64,000 bases of DNA from a virus. Positions 29,888 to 36,006 of the stretch are shown piece after piece; position 1 is the stretch's first letter, and every line of letters begins with the position of its first letter. The notes under the pieces are model-generated. The model saw nothing but the letters and a program-made list of their open reading frames with translations, was not told the DNA's origin and searched no databases. The position numbers and the translations under genes were made by a program. The stretch lies in the IMG/VR virus record IMGVR_UViG_3300032323_001868, positions 1-64,000 of that record. One strand, 5' to 3'.

Positions 29888-30610
29888 CTACTTTTTGGTT
29901 GCACTAAATACTATATCAGATTTCTCATAAATACACAACTTGCAACTAGCGCATGCAGACCCTTTCTGTGAGATAAGTGGAATAGCCTTTTTATTCTCAG
30001 GGCACTTAGCCCCAGGCTTGCCTGTTAACTCCTTCATGTCTTCTTGTCCTATTAAGAAATTTTTGGCAAGGTATGCAAGGGAGATATTATGATCTGCTTT
30101 AAGTCCTATACCTATAGCCTTATTATCGCTATCTGTGGAATAGTATAGTGAAAGATTAGGAATGTCTTTTAGAATAAGCGCTGCAGACTTAACTCTGGTA
30201 TATACCCAGAATTGAATGTCTGGATACTTATCAACAACTACCTTCCATGCATATGCATAAGTATCATTAAAGAAATCTCCGTCCCAGTGGATACGGAATT
30301 GCTTAGGTGCATTGCGCTTATCGCACTCTGCATTAAAATCATTAATCATTTCATTAAGTAGACGGACCATAGTTTCTCCGTCTGCATTGCGTAGTAGTTC
30401 CCAGTTATGCAATAGGTTTTTCTTTACTGTTGGGAATATCTTTTCTAACTTGCCTGCATAGCAAACACTTTCGCAGACACTAGTAGCGCCAGGACATGAA
30501 TAGTTTTTACCTGCAGGTAATCCGAATGTGTTAGCGATACTTGCTTGTTTTCCATTAGGGGTGACGGCATTAGCAACTTTTCTATCTTTAGAGCGTAGTA
30601 GTTTAGTCAT
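29888..30610 (-). CDS. GP88-domain phage protein
   Basis: 240 aa. ANTFGLPAGKNYSCPGATSVCESVCYAGKLEKIFPTVKKNLLHNWELL is the hallmark of the phage gene-product-88 family (CPGA...C-x3-CYA). KQFRIHWDGDFFN and FWVYTRV follow, and GAKCPENKKAIPLISQKGSACASCKLC holds a late Cys cluster. Eight or more Cys suggest a metal or Fe-S site. The function is unknown. Confidence 0.8.
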   Translation of the reverse strand: MTKLLRSKDRKVANAVTPNGKQASIANTFGLPAGKNYSCPGATSVCESVCYAGKLEKIFPTVKKNLLHNWELLRNADGETMVRLLNEMINDFNAECDKRNAPKQFRIHWDGDFFNDTYAYAWKVVVDKYPDIQFWVYTRVKSAALILKDIPNLSLYYSTDSDNKAIGIGLKADHNISLAYLAKNFLIGQEDMKELTGKPGAKCPENKKAIPLISQKGSACASCKLCIYEKSDIVFSATKK

Positions 30611-30755
30611 GGTGGGACCCTCTTTCTTTTTTTAATTTTAGCATTAGCGACTGACATTTCTTTCTGTCATATTTCTTTTTATTAGGTACCGCAGAGGCCG
30701 CATTGCTACGGCGTAATTCCATAAGCCTGCGTAATTCCTCGGGTGTTTTTTTCAT
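30603..30755 (-). CDS. Hypothetical basic protein (50 aa)
   Basis: MKKTPEELRRLMELRRSNAASAVPNKKKYDRKKCQSLMLKLKKERGS: Lys/Arg-rich, likely nucleic-acid binding. Leaderless start; the stop overlaps the start of the GP88 gene. Confidence 0.5.
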   Translation of the reverse strand: MKKTPEELRRLMELRRSNAASAVPNKKKYDRKKCQSLMLKLKKERGSHHD

Positions 30756-30761
30756 ATAATA

Positions 30762-30790
30762 ATTTTAGCAAAAATCAGGGAAAAATACAA
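30762..30790 (-). promoter_or_regulatory. Promoter, leaderless start at 30755
   Basis: TTGTAT (30785-30790), 17 nt, TAAAAT (30762-30767) preceded by TGC, then 6 nt (TATTAT) to the ATG. Confidence 0.7.
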
Positions 30791-30808
30791 GTTGGTCTTA
30801 ATTAGGGT

Positions 30809-30840
30809 AAATCGGACATTTGTGGTGCGGGACGTCCCGC
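30809..30840. promoter_or_regulatory. CGGACATTT box plus GCGGGACGTCCCGC palindrome
   Basis: AAATCGGACATTT (30809-30821) and, 5 bp on, a perfect 14-bp palindrome (30827-30840). They sit about 60 and 78 bp upstream of the leaderless start at 30755. The palindrome is the only complete copy of an element found elsewhere as half-sites. Confidence 0.55.
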
Positions 30841-30845
30841 CTTTG

Positions 30846-31088
30846 CTACTCGTCTTTTTCTATATAAACATAGAGGTCAACATATGTGTCGTGTGCAATT
30901 GTTATTGTATCTGGTTCACCATACACATCAACACAATCGATAAAGTAATTGTCTCCAGTTGAATCAGAATTGATATCAATTACTTCGATGAGTTCATCAT
31001 CAATCTTGATTAGATCATCAGGCATCAGAGAACCTGGTGTTAATTTATCTGCCCATACTAGATCCATGTTGTTTATTGTATCAGCCAT
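30846..31088 (-). CDS. Hypothetical protein (80 aa)
   Basis: Acidic beta-rich protein (TPGSLMPDDLIKIDDELIEVIDINSDSTGDNYFIDCVDVYGEPDTITI), with the look of a small SH3/beta-barrel domain. The start abuts the preceding microgene stop. Confidence 0.6.
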   Translation of the reverse strand: MADTINNMDLVWADKLTPGSLMPDDLIKIDDELIEVIDINSDSTGDNYFIDCVDVYGEPDTITIAHDTYVDLYVYIEKDE

Positions 31089-31163
31089 TTATTCGTCCTC
31101 TTCGCTAGAAATACATTCATAACAATCACAATATTTTGAGTGGGGAATAAAAAAATCTTCCAT
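31089..31163 (-). CDS. Cys microprotein (24 aa)
   Basis: MEDFFIPHSKYCDCYECISSEEDE, with CxCxxC. Sandwiched between two coupled genes; weak but consistent with the many Cys microproteins here. Confidence 0.4.
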   Translation of the reverse strand: MEDFFIPHSKYCDCYECISSEEDE

Positions 31164-31164
31164 A

Positions 31165-31500
31165 TTACCCCTCATCATATTCTAGTGAGAGTGGGAAGTC
31201 ATCAGACCCATCTTGCCAGTCATCGGCTGGCTCAATAAATACATCAAGGTGATGCTGGTCTACGATAGCGTGTGCAGGTGCTTGAGTTTCTCCACGATAA
31301 AGAATCTGAAAGTCACCAACCTTCGGCATGTCAATCATGCGGTCATAGTCCTCATCATAGAAGGCGTCAATGGCTTCAATGCAAGGTTGCACCATTTCTG
31401 CGGGGACTGGAGGATAGTGATTAGCCTTAAGGTGATAGAGAATCTGAGTCTCCAAGTCAAGGACTTCTTCTTTAATTCCTAGTGCTGTAACTGAACCCAT
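31165..31500 (-). CDS. Hypothetical acidic protein (111 aa)
   Basis: MGSVTALGIKEEVLDLETQILYHLKANHYPPVPAEMVQPCIEAIDAFYDED...LEYDEG: helix, then a mixed domain. No family recognised. Confidence 0.6.
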   Translation of the reverse strand: MGSVTALGIKEEVLDLETQILYHLKANHYPPVPAEMVQPCIEAIDAFYDEDYDRMIDMPKVGDFQILYRGETQAPAHAIVDQHHLDVFIEPADDWQDGSDDFPLSLEYDEG

Positions 31501-31501
31501 A

Positions 31502-31717
31502 TTACTTACCCCCTACATTTCCATTACGATAAAAGATTTTGGTGTGCATTTTGCCATTAGGCTCTGACAAGTTAATTGTGCGATATTCTTTTGCATCTCC
31601 ATAGTCGTTGCATGCCATGAACGCACCAACGGCAGAAAGAGCATCACTATAGCGACCAACCCATTCAGGGCTAGTGCTATTGTCATTAGTTGAAGTAACT
31701 GAGTATAAGTATTCCAT
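31502..31717 (-). CDS. Hypothetical protein (71 aa)
   Basis: MEYLYSVTSTNDNSTSPEWVGRYSDALSAVGAFMACNDYGDAKEYRTINLSEPNGKMHTKIFYR: compact alpha/beta. GGAG Shine-Dalgarno. No family recognised. Confidence 0.6.
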   Translation of the reverse strand: MEYLYSVTSTNDNSTSPEWVGRYSDALSAVGAFMACNDYGDAKEYRTINLSEPNGKMHTKIFYRNGNVGGK

Positions 31718-31827
31718 TAGTTGTAACTCCTTTTACATTCTGAGCATAGATAGTTTAATTTGCAATAGCAACCTACTGCGTTTGGGCGGAGCATATCCGT
31801 TTCATAGTATTCGTCATAGAAATCCAT
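31717..31827 (-). CDS. Zinc microprotein (36 aa)
   Basis: Acidic start MDFYDEYYETDM, then GCYCKLNYLCSECKRSYN, with CxC and CxxC. Overlaps the next start by one base. Confidence 0.5.
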   Translation of the reverse strand: MDFYDEYYETDMLRPNAVGCYCKLNYLCSECKRSYN

Positions 31828-31828
31828 A

Positions 31829-31978
31829 CTAGTTAGCCTCTTTTGTTAGGAATAGTTGGTCAATGTAGTCATAGCCTATCATGGCTTCTACCTCTCGGTC
31901 AAGGTAGCAACGGAAGCAATAGAGTTCGGTTACATCTACTGCATTTTCATTACACTGCATGCATACATGTGCGGTCAT
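31829..31978 (-). CDS. Zinc microprotein (49 aa)
   Basis: VCMQCNENAVDVTELYCFRCYLDREVEAMIGYDYIDQLF: two CxxC pairs. First gene of the unit, with leader and promoter TGA TAGGAT at 32009-32014. Confidence 0.55.
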   Translation of the reverse strand: MTAHVCMQCNENAVDVTELYCFRCYLDREVEAMIGYDYIDQLFLTKEAN

Positions 31979-32069
31979 GGGAGCCTTCTTTCTTAAGTTG
32001 ATATAAATATCCTATCATATGGGGGTGACAAAGTGAAGTTCATAAGCCAAGTTCTGCGAAAATTAATGG

Positions 32070-32085
32070 TGTGAACTTAATCACA
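32070..32085. promoter_or_regulatory. CRP/GlxR-like operator
   Basis: TGTGAACTTAATCACA (GTGTGA/TCACAC if extended), centred about 75.5 bp upstream of the inferred start for 31978. Confidence 0.65.
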
Positions 32086-32150
32086 CTTAATGCCTGTGGA
32101 TAACTACCTGGCTTGTGGATAACCCTGTGGAAAACGGGACGTTGAAAATT

Positions 32151-32175
32151 TGAGCAGTTTTAGATCGTGCTCAGG
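32151..32175 (-). terminator. Unit-closing hairpin element, copy E
   Basis: TGAGCAGTTTTAGA...TGCTCAGG, 8 bp after the stop of 32184-32342, followed by an ACGGGACGTT half-site (32134-32143). Confidence 0.45.
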
Positions 32176-32183
32176 ATTTTAGT

Positions 32184-32342
32184 TTATCGCTTTTGATTAA
32201 AACGACTTAGTGTAACCAACTCATTGTGTAGTCTAGAATTTTCTTTGACTAGTTCTATGTTTTGTTTCCAGAATAAAAACATAACTGTTATTGAGCCAGC
32301 AAGTGCAATTATGATTGCAAGTAAATCCCAGTTAGTTAGCAT
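32184..32342 (-). CDS. Membrane protein with coiled-coil tail (52 aa)
   Basis: ATG 32342 follows GGAG. MLTNWDLLAIIIALAGSITVMFLFW is one transmembrane helix, and KQNIELVKENSRLHNELVTLSRF is a coiled coil. Overlaps the upstream gene by 11 bp. Confidence 0.55.
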   Translation of the reverse strand: MLTNWDLLAIIIALAGSITVMFLFWKQNIELVKENSRLHNELVTLSRFNQKR

Positions 32343-32523
32343 TTCTTGTCTCCATTTCCTCGCATGCTTGTGTAAATCTATCACGATTAAAGTTTGGATT
32401 GTCGCTTGCAAAAAAATCTGCAAAGTCATTTACCAAATCTTCCCACCAGTAATTATCTATCATGGCTTTTTGGTATCCTGAAAGAATATCTGCAACTGCT
32501 ACATAGTCTTTGCGTGTCATCAT
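32332..32523 (-). CDS. Hypothetical protein (63 aa)
   Basis: MMTRKDYVAVADILSGYQKAMIDNYWWEDLVNDFADFFASDNPNFNRDRFTQACEEME. The DYVAVADIL...FA-FFA-DNPNF-RDRF pattern is one I associate with many actinophage early proteins; function unknown. Confidence 0.65.
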   Translation of the reverse strand: MMTRKDYVAVADILSGYQKAMIDNYWWEDLVNDFADFFASDNPNFNRDRFTQACEEMETRNAN

Positions 32524-32729
32524 TAGTCTGCCACCTTTAGAATTGCGTACGAGCCGTTTTCGTTGATTTCATCTAACGCAGGCTGAATGCGTGGTGCAAG
32601 AACTTCTTTTAGCAGGCCTTCAAGCATTGTTTTACGCATTGTTGATTCTAGTGCAAGAATCTGCATTCCTACTGGATGAGTTTCGTCAATTTCTGTAACG
32701 AACTTTAGAGAGTGTTCAACTTTTACCAT
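32523..32729 (-). CDS. Hypothetical protein (68 aa)
   Basis: MVKVEHSLKFVTEIDETHPVGMQILALESTMRKTMLEGLLKEVLAPRIQPALDEINENGSYAILKVAD. Overlaps both neighbours by one base. No family recognised. Confidence 0.6.
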   Translation of the reverse strand: MVKVEHSLKFVTEIDETHPVGMQILALESTMRKTMLEGLLKEVLAPRIQPALDEINENGSYAILKVAD

Positions 32730-32911
32730 TAGAGTGTAGCCTTTCCACGAAGTGTTCCACGAACGCCGAGTGCGTCACATGATAGTTTTACAGATACGCC
32801 AGCAGGTAGCGTGTTAGGATAAGTGCTGATAAATTGTGCAACTGCACCTCGTGAGGGTAGTTGAATGGTTTTAACTGTACCATTAAAAGTTTCTAGATTT
32901 ACTTTATACAT
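32729..32911 (-). CDS. Hypothetical protein (60 aa)
   Basis: MYKVNLETFNGTVKTIQLPSRGAVAQFISTYPNTLPAGVSVKLSCDALGVRGTLRGK: beta-rich with a helix, ubiquitin-like in appearance. No family recognised. Confidence 0.55.
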   Translation of the reverse strand: MYKVNLETFNGTVKTIQLPSRGAVAQFISTYPNTLPAGVSVKLSCDALGVRGTLRGKATL

Positions 32912-32912
32912 A

Positions 32913-33128
32913 TTAGTTTTCCTTTCTTACTGCAACTGTACGGAATGTTTTGCGACCCCATGTGTTAGAACCGCTGTAAGGTGCGATTTCTACAAGGTAG
33001 GTGTCGCAATCTGCATACCATACCGCTTTAGGGTGTGGCTCTGCACTTATGATTTCTCCACGCATTGTTTTGGAGATATATTCTTTTCCCACAAGTAGGG
33101 ACTGGACATTGTAGACATTTGCAGACAT
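32913..33128 (-). CDS. Hypothetical protein (71 aa)
   Basis: VQSLLVGKEYISKTMRGEIISAEPHPKAVWYADCDTYLVEIAPYSGSNTWGRKTFRTVAV: a small beta-barrel that recalls the KOW-like pair at 28650 and 29537. Promoter TTGATA-17-TACACT (-10 at 33164-33169), with CGGACAT box and CRP-like site upstream. Confidence 0.55.
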   Translation of the reverse strand: MSANVYNVQSLLVGKEYISKTMRGEIISAEPHPKAVWYADCDTYLVEIAPYSGSNTWGRKTFRTVAVRKEN

Positions 33129-33198
33129 AAGTTTGTCTCACTTTCTTTTTTGTTAATATAGCAAGTGTAGCATTTTTGGGTGACAATATCAAATTGAG

Positions 33199-33210
33199 AA
33201 TCGGACATAT
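33199..33210 (-). promoter_or_regulatory. CGGACAT box
   Basis: AATCGGACATAT, about 47 bp before the inferred start for 33128, between the -35 and the CRP-like site. Confidence 0.45.
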
Positions 33211-33223
33211 CAGACAAATTGAA

Positions 33224-33239
33224 TGTGAGGTTGGTCACA
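33224..33239. promoter_or_regulatory. CRP/GlxR-like operator
   Basis: TGTGAGGTTGGTCACA (ATGTGA/TCACAT if extended), centred about 74.5 bp upstream of the inferred start for 33128. Confidence 0.65.
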
Positions 33240-33323
33240 TCGTTTTGCTACTTTATTTAATTTTATAGATAGAATCTTAGCATAAGTAATCTTAAAAGTC
33301 AAGACGACACGCCGTAAATGTAA

Positions 33324-33339
33324 TGTGATTTACACCACA
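33324..33339. promoter_or_regulatory. CRP/GlxR-like site, one mismatch
   Basis: TGTGATTTACACCACA (TGTGA-N6-CCACA). No promoter recognised next to it; a GGGACGTC-type sequence follows at 33342-33349. Confidence 0.4.
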
Positions 33340-33384
33340 GGGGGACGTCGTGCACGTCGCATTTTTATGCAATGATCTGCATAG

Positions 33385-33474
33385 TCATTCAGTCAAGTGT
33401 AACCAGATTGAATAAATAAATAACCCAAATAAAAAAAAGAATGCAGCGTTACCATTTAAATAAAATTCTTTCAT
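33385..33474 (-). CDS. Single-helix membrane micropeptide (29 aa)
   Basis: MKEFYLNGNAAFFFLFGLFIYSIWLHLTE is one transmembrane helix. The ATG overlaps the upstream stop (ATGA). Weak on its own, supported by coupling. Confidence 0.4.
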   Translation of the reverse strand: MKEFYLNGNAAFFFLFGLFIYSIWLHLTE

Positions 33475-33647
33475 CGCTCACGCACCTCCGCTAATTCGTT
33501 GCGAAATGATTCCGCAGTCTCATGTTGTTGTTTCAATGTGAGCGAAGCCCACAAGTAACCCATTAGGTAAGCGTTACCACTATCTACATCGCCACGAATA
33601 TCTTGTGACATAGATTTTACATATTGAAGTAATTGCATATCTGCCAT
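33471..33647 (-). CDS. Hypothetical protein (58 aa)
   Basis: ATG 33647 follows GGGAG. MADMQLLQYVKSMSQDIRGDVDSGNAYLMGYLWASLTLKQQHETAESFRNELAEVRER: helical. No family recognised. Confidence 0.55.
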   Translation of the reverse strand: MADMQLLQYVKSMSQDIRGDVDSGNAYLMGYLWASLTLKQQHETAESFRNELAEVRER

Positions 33648-33649
33648 TT

Positions 33650-33835
33650 TTATATCTCCCAACAATTTTCGCAGGTAAATTTTGTGAAGTCTCTATCTTT
33701 CAATAGAATCTCCATGAAGTTGTTATCGCATACAGAGCAAGCGATTAAGTAAGTATCAGCCAGACGATAACGCCATGGCTCTGATTTAGACAAGAGACGA
33801 TTCTCTTGCACTTCTGAAGCGATTAGAATTGACAT
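33650..33835 (-). CDS. Zinc-binding protein (61 aa)
   Basis: ATG 33835 follows G-AGGAG. ACSVCDNNFMEIL...FTCENCWEI carries two CxxC pairs. The start overlaps the upstream stop. Confidence 0.6.
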   Translation of the reverse strand: MSILIASEVQENRLLSKSEPWRYRLADTYLIACSVCDNNFMEILLKDRDFTKFTCENCWEI

Positions 33836-34002
33836 TAGTGTTGCTCCTCGCAATCTTCTACATAGTTGAATTCGCAGAAGTAGCAACCCATGGTTTCGCC
33901 ATGTGCCTTGCATACATACTTGAACTGTGATTCCTCACAGCAATAACGCATTTCATCTTTGATTAGATAAAATTCATTTTGGTCAATGTAGGTATCTATC
34001 AT
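33835..34002 (-). CDS. Cys-rich protein (55 aa)
   Basis: MIDTYIDQNEFYLIKDEMRYCCEESQFKYVCKAHGETMGCYFCEFNYVEDCEEQH with six Cys and a His, likely zinc-binding. The stop overlaps the next ATG. Confidence 0.55.
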   Translation of the reverse strand: MIDTYIDQNEFYLIKDEMRYCCEESQFKYVCKAHGETMGCYFCEFNYVEDCEEQH

Positions 34003-34163
34003 CAGTTACCTGCCTTTCTGCAACGAATACCATCGTTGCCTACATAGCGATTTAGACCTGCAACGAAAGTAATTGTTTCGTTACAGTAGAAGCAATCGCC
34101 ATTACGATTAGGGAAGTGCAGAGTAGGCTTAAGGCTATCTGCGGGGGCATATAGTGAGTTCAT
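34002..34163 (-). CDS. Hypothetical zinc-binding protein (53 aa)
   Basis: MNSLYAPADSLKPTLHFPNRNGDCFYCNETITFVAG...IRCRKAGN: CxxC then C. Leader AAAGGGG; promoter TGC TAAGAT at 34194-34199. First gene of the minus-strand early block. Confidence 0.55.
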   Translation of the reverse strand: MNSLYAPADSLKPTLHFPNRNGDCFYCNETITFVAGLNRYVGNDGIRCRKAGN

Positions 34164-34267
34164 GTGAACCCCTTTCTTTAACTTGATATAACTATCTTAG
34201 CATGGGGGTCTGACAAATTGACTCAGACATTACGGAATAAAACGGACATTTAGTACAAAACTTTTTA

Positions 34268-34283
34268 TGTGATTAGCGCCACA
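34268..34283. promoter_or_regulatory. CRP/GlxR-like site, one mismatch
   Basis: TGTGATTAGCGCCACA, centred about 88.5 bp upstream of the inferred start for 34163. Confidence 0.45.
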
Positions 34284-34363
34284 TTTCGGGGGATTCAATA
34301 ACATTTCCATAACAATCTTAACACTATCGGCGTGTCGATTTGACAACGTGCTGGCACGTCCAG

Positions 34364-34395
34364 TGTGATGTAGAACACATGTGATGCATACCACA
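34364..34395. promoter_or_regulatory. Two abutting CRP-like sites
   Basis: TGTGATGTAGAACACA (34364-34379) and TGTGATGCATACCACA (34380-34395), each with one mismatch to TGTGA-N6-TCACA. They are directly adjacent, about 85.5 and 69.5 bp upstream of the inferred plus-strand start near 34457. Confidence 0.5.
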
Positions 34396-34482
34396 AAGTC
34401 CAGAATGTCCGATTTGTACCCCTCAAAATGTCGGTGGTATATGTTAGGATAGTTACTATCAAGATAAAGAAAGGTGGTCTCC

Positions 34483-34659
34483 ATGACTACATTAACACAT
34501 ACACATACACCTAACATGGGTGCAATATCCGAATACAACGAAACTAAGTACACTTTCTGTACAGATTGTGAGCAAAATATAGAATCGTTCTATATTGAAT
34601 CAGACGGAGACCGCTTAGGTATGTGGTCTGATTGGAGATTGTCAAACATATGTTGGTAG
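34483..34659 (+). CDS. Hypothetical protein (58 aa)
   Basis: ATG 34483 follows AAAGGTGG. MTTLTHTHTPNMGAISEYNETKYTFCTDCEQNIESFYIESDGDRLGMWSDW has CxxC. It is the first gene on the plus side of the divergent region. Confidence 0.6.
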   Translation: MTTLTHTHTPNMGAISEYNETKYTFCTDCEQNIESFYIESDGDRLGMWSDWRLSNICW

Positions 34660-34754
34660 ATATTTTTCTCTGCGATGGTTGCGATACACTTGCTAAGGTA
34701 AGTGTTATAGCATCAACTATTTACATAGAGCCATGCCTATGTCAAACGAAATAG
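34650..34754 (+). CDS. Cys microprotein (34 aa)
   Basis: MLVDIFLCDGCDTLAKVSVIASTIYIEPCLCQTK: CxxC plus CxC, likely zinc. Starts inside the previous gene. Confidence 0.5.
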   Translation: MLVDIFLCDGCDTLAKVSVIASTIYIEPCLCQTK

Positions 34755-34900
34755 AAAGGCGCAGGGCTCACCTTGCAAGCGGGGGAACAATAGCAAACTA
34801 TGACCGCTCTCACTATCCACAATGGCACAAAGATAAATTAGAAAAGGAATCAAATGAAAGTAACACTCACATCAATGTCAGGCAACACACACAACATTAA
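34739..34900 (+). CDS. Hypothetical basic protein (53 aa)
   Basis: MSNEIERRRAHLASGGTIANYDRSHYPQWHKDKLEKESNESNTHINVRQ: Arg/His/Lys-rich. Overlaps both neighbours. Confidence 0.5.
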   Translation: MSNEIERRRAHLASGGTIANYDRSHYPQWHKDKLEKESNESNTHINVRQHTQH

Positions 34901-35027
34901 CCTCATGTCTAAGCAGGAGGTATATGACTTTATTGACCTTTATAAATCTACACTTTTAAAAAATCAAAGAGTAAAAATTACATGCGATATTTTAGGAATT
35001 GACGGGTATCTACAAGGTACATCGTAG
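34854..35027 (+). CDS. Hypothetical protein (57 aa)
   Basis: MKVTLTSMSGNTHNINLMSKQEVYDFIDLYKSTLLKNQRVKITCDILGIDGYLQGTS, a small alpha/beta protein with AAAAGGA before the ATG. No family recognised. Confidence 0.55.
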   Translation: MKVTLTSMSGNTHNINLMSKQEVYDFIDLYKSTLLKNQRVKITCDILGIDGYLQGTS

Positions 35028-35153
35028 ACCGATCCCGTGTGTGCTCACTAATCTTAAGTGATATTTTTTACTGTATTGCGTATCATACATCTGAGAAAAA
35101 TATTCAGATTTTTGGGAAATGAAAAATTTTTCAGATTTTCGGGTATACAAAGG

Positions 35154-35162
35154 TGCTATAAT
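35154..35162 (+). promoter_or_regulatory. Extended -10, leaderless start at 35169
   Basis: TGC plus TATAAT, 6 nt (CTATAT) before the ATG. No Shine-Dalgarno. Confidence 0.7.
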
Positions 35163-35168
35163 CTATAT

Positions 35169-35249
35169 ATGACAGAAGATACAACTGGTAAAAACTGCTG
35201 TGCTGAATGCACATGCGAGAACCCACATCAATCAAAACCACAAGACTAA
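35169..35249 (+). CDS. Cys microprotein (26 aa), leaderless
   Basis: MTEDTTGKNCCAECTCENPHQSKPQD has CCxxCxC, a compact metal-binding cluster. The promoter position, not length, supports it. One of the smallest genes here with its own promoter. Confidence 0.5.
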   Translation: MTEDTTGKNCCAECTCENPHQSKPQD

Positions 35250-35255
35250 CCCCTT

Positions 35256-35423
35256 ATGGCAATACTAGACAATTTTGAGAACTCTTGGGACATAGAGTAC
35301 CCAAACCTCATTTCAAAAACATTTTCAGATTTGGTATGCTCAGACTGCCAACAAACTACTGATAAACCTTACATATCCGACAAGCCACAAAGCCATGCTC
35401 ACATTTTGGCAGGGGACGAATAA
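35256..35423 (+). CDS. Possible hypothetical protein (55 aa)
   Basis: ATG 35256 follows the micro-gene by 6 bp. MAILDNFENSWDIEYPNLISKTFSDLVCSDCQQTTDKPYISDKPQSH includes CxxC. Its last 68 bp run antisense to 35356-35559, which lowers confidence. Confidence 0.35.
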   Translation: MAILDNFENSWDIEYPNLISKTFSDLVCSDCQQTTDKPYISDKPQSHAHILAGDE

Positions 35424-35559
35424 TCTTATACTGATCCAGATAGAACCTAATTAAATCTGGATGAACACCTGCTATCTCAGATATCCACTTAACACTACGA
35501 CCCATAACGATATACTGGTTTTTCAACCATTCTTCACTTTGCCAGTCTCTCATTACCAT
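35356..35559 (-). CDS. Small HTH-like protein with Cys tail (67 aa)
   Basis: WQSEEWLKNQYIVMGRSVKWISEIAGVHPDLIRFYLDQYKI looks like a helix-turn-helix (a resolvase/MerR-type turn). The tail CEHGFVACRICKVYQ adds C...CxxC. Could be a small DNA-binding regulator. Overlaps the upstream gene. Confidence 0.6.
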   Translation of the reverse strand: MVMRDWQSEEWLKNQYIVMGRSVKWISEIAGVHPDLIRFYLDQYKIIRPLPKCEHGFVACRICKVYQ

Positions 35560-35753
35560 TTACCTATCGGACATTTAGCATGAAGCAACTCGGTTTTAAG
35601 TTTCATAAAGCAATGACATTTTTTGCAGCGGGATCCATTCTTCTTAAAGAACTCACATCCAGAACATATTTTTAAGCGGGAGTTAACAACCTCTTCACTG
35701 GCTCTTGGAGAAGAAGGCTTTAACCAATCTCCAAATGTAACATCTTCTGGCAC
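35553..35753 (-). CDS. Zinc-ribbon protein of phage CxxC...CP-x-GKW type (66 aa)
   Basis: RLKICSGCEFFKKNGSRCKKCHCFMKLKTELLHAKCPIGKW is a pattern seen in many phage small proteins: C-x2-C, C-x2-C-x-C and a final CP-x-x-KW. Probably a structural zinc-binding protein; function unknown. Confidence 0.7.
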   Translation of the reverse strand: MPEDVTFGDWLKPSSPRASEEVVNSRLKICSGCEFFKKNGSRCKKCHCFMKLKTELLHAKCPIGKW

Positions 35754-35991
35754 ATTATCTCCAAACCATCATCATAATAACAAATAAAAAAACAATAAAC
35801 TGACTATATGAAAACATTCCCAATATACCGCTATCCACATAACCTATTATAGCCCATACGAAGGTTTGAAGCCACTTGTAGACATAGTTGGGAGTATCTC
35901 CCATAGATTGTCTAGAGGATGGTTTGTATAACCTCTATTTTCGGCTTGACTCGTATCCCGCCGAAATTAAAGACTATTTATCTTAGAACTC

Positions 35992-36000
35992 TGGTATACT
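35992..36000 (+). promoter_or_regulatory. Extended -10, leaderless start at 36007
   Basis: TGG plus TATACT, 6 nt (TCTTGT) before the ATG. Confidence 0.7.
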
Positions 36001-36006
36001 TCTTGT

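Larger units (their letters stand above)
34164..34482. promoter_or_regulatory. Divergent control region of the two early-type blocks
   Basis: No gene in 320 bp. It contains a minus-strand promoter (-10 34194-34199), a plus-strand TGT TAGGAT promoter (34445-34450), two CGGACATTT boxes (34239-34252 and 34403-34419, opposite orientations), three CRP-like palindromes, an ACGTGCTGGCACGT inverted repeat (34346-34359), and GTGATGTAGAACACATG-type sequences. It is the most operator-dense part of the window. Confidence 0.6.

Noticed and set aside
35565-35577. ATCGGACATTT sequence like the dispersed box
   Set aside because: It falls within the codons for Cys-Pro-Ile-Gly-Lys of the zinc-ribbon gene, a conserved protein motif, so it is probably chance.
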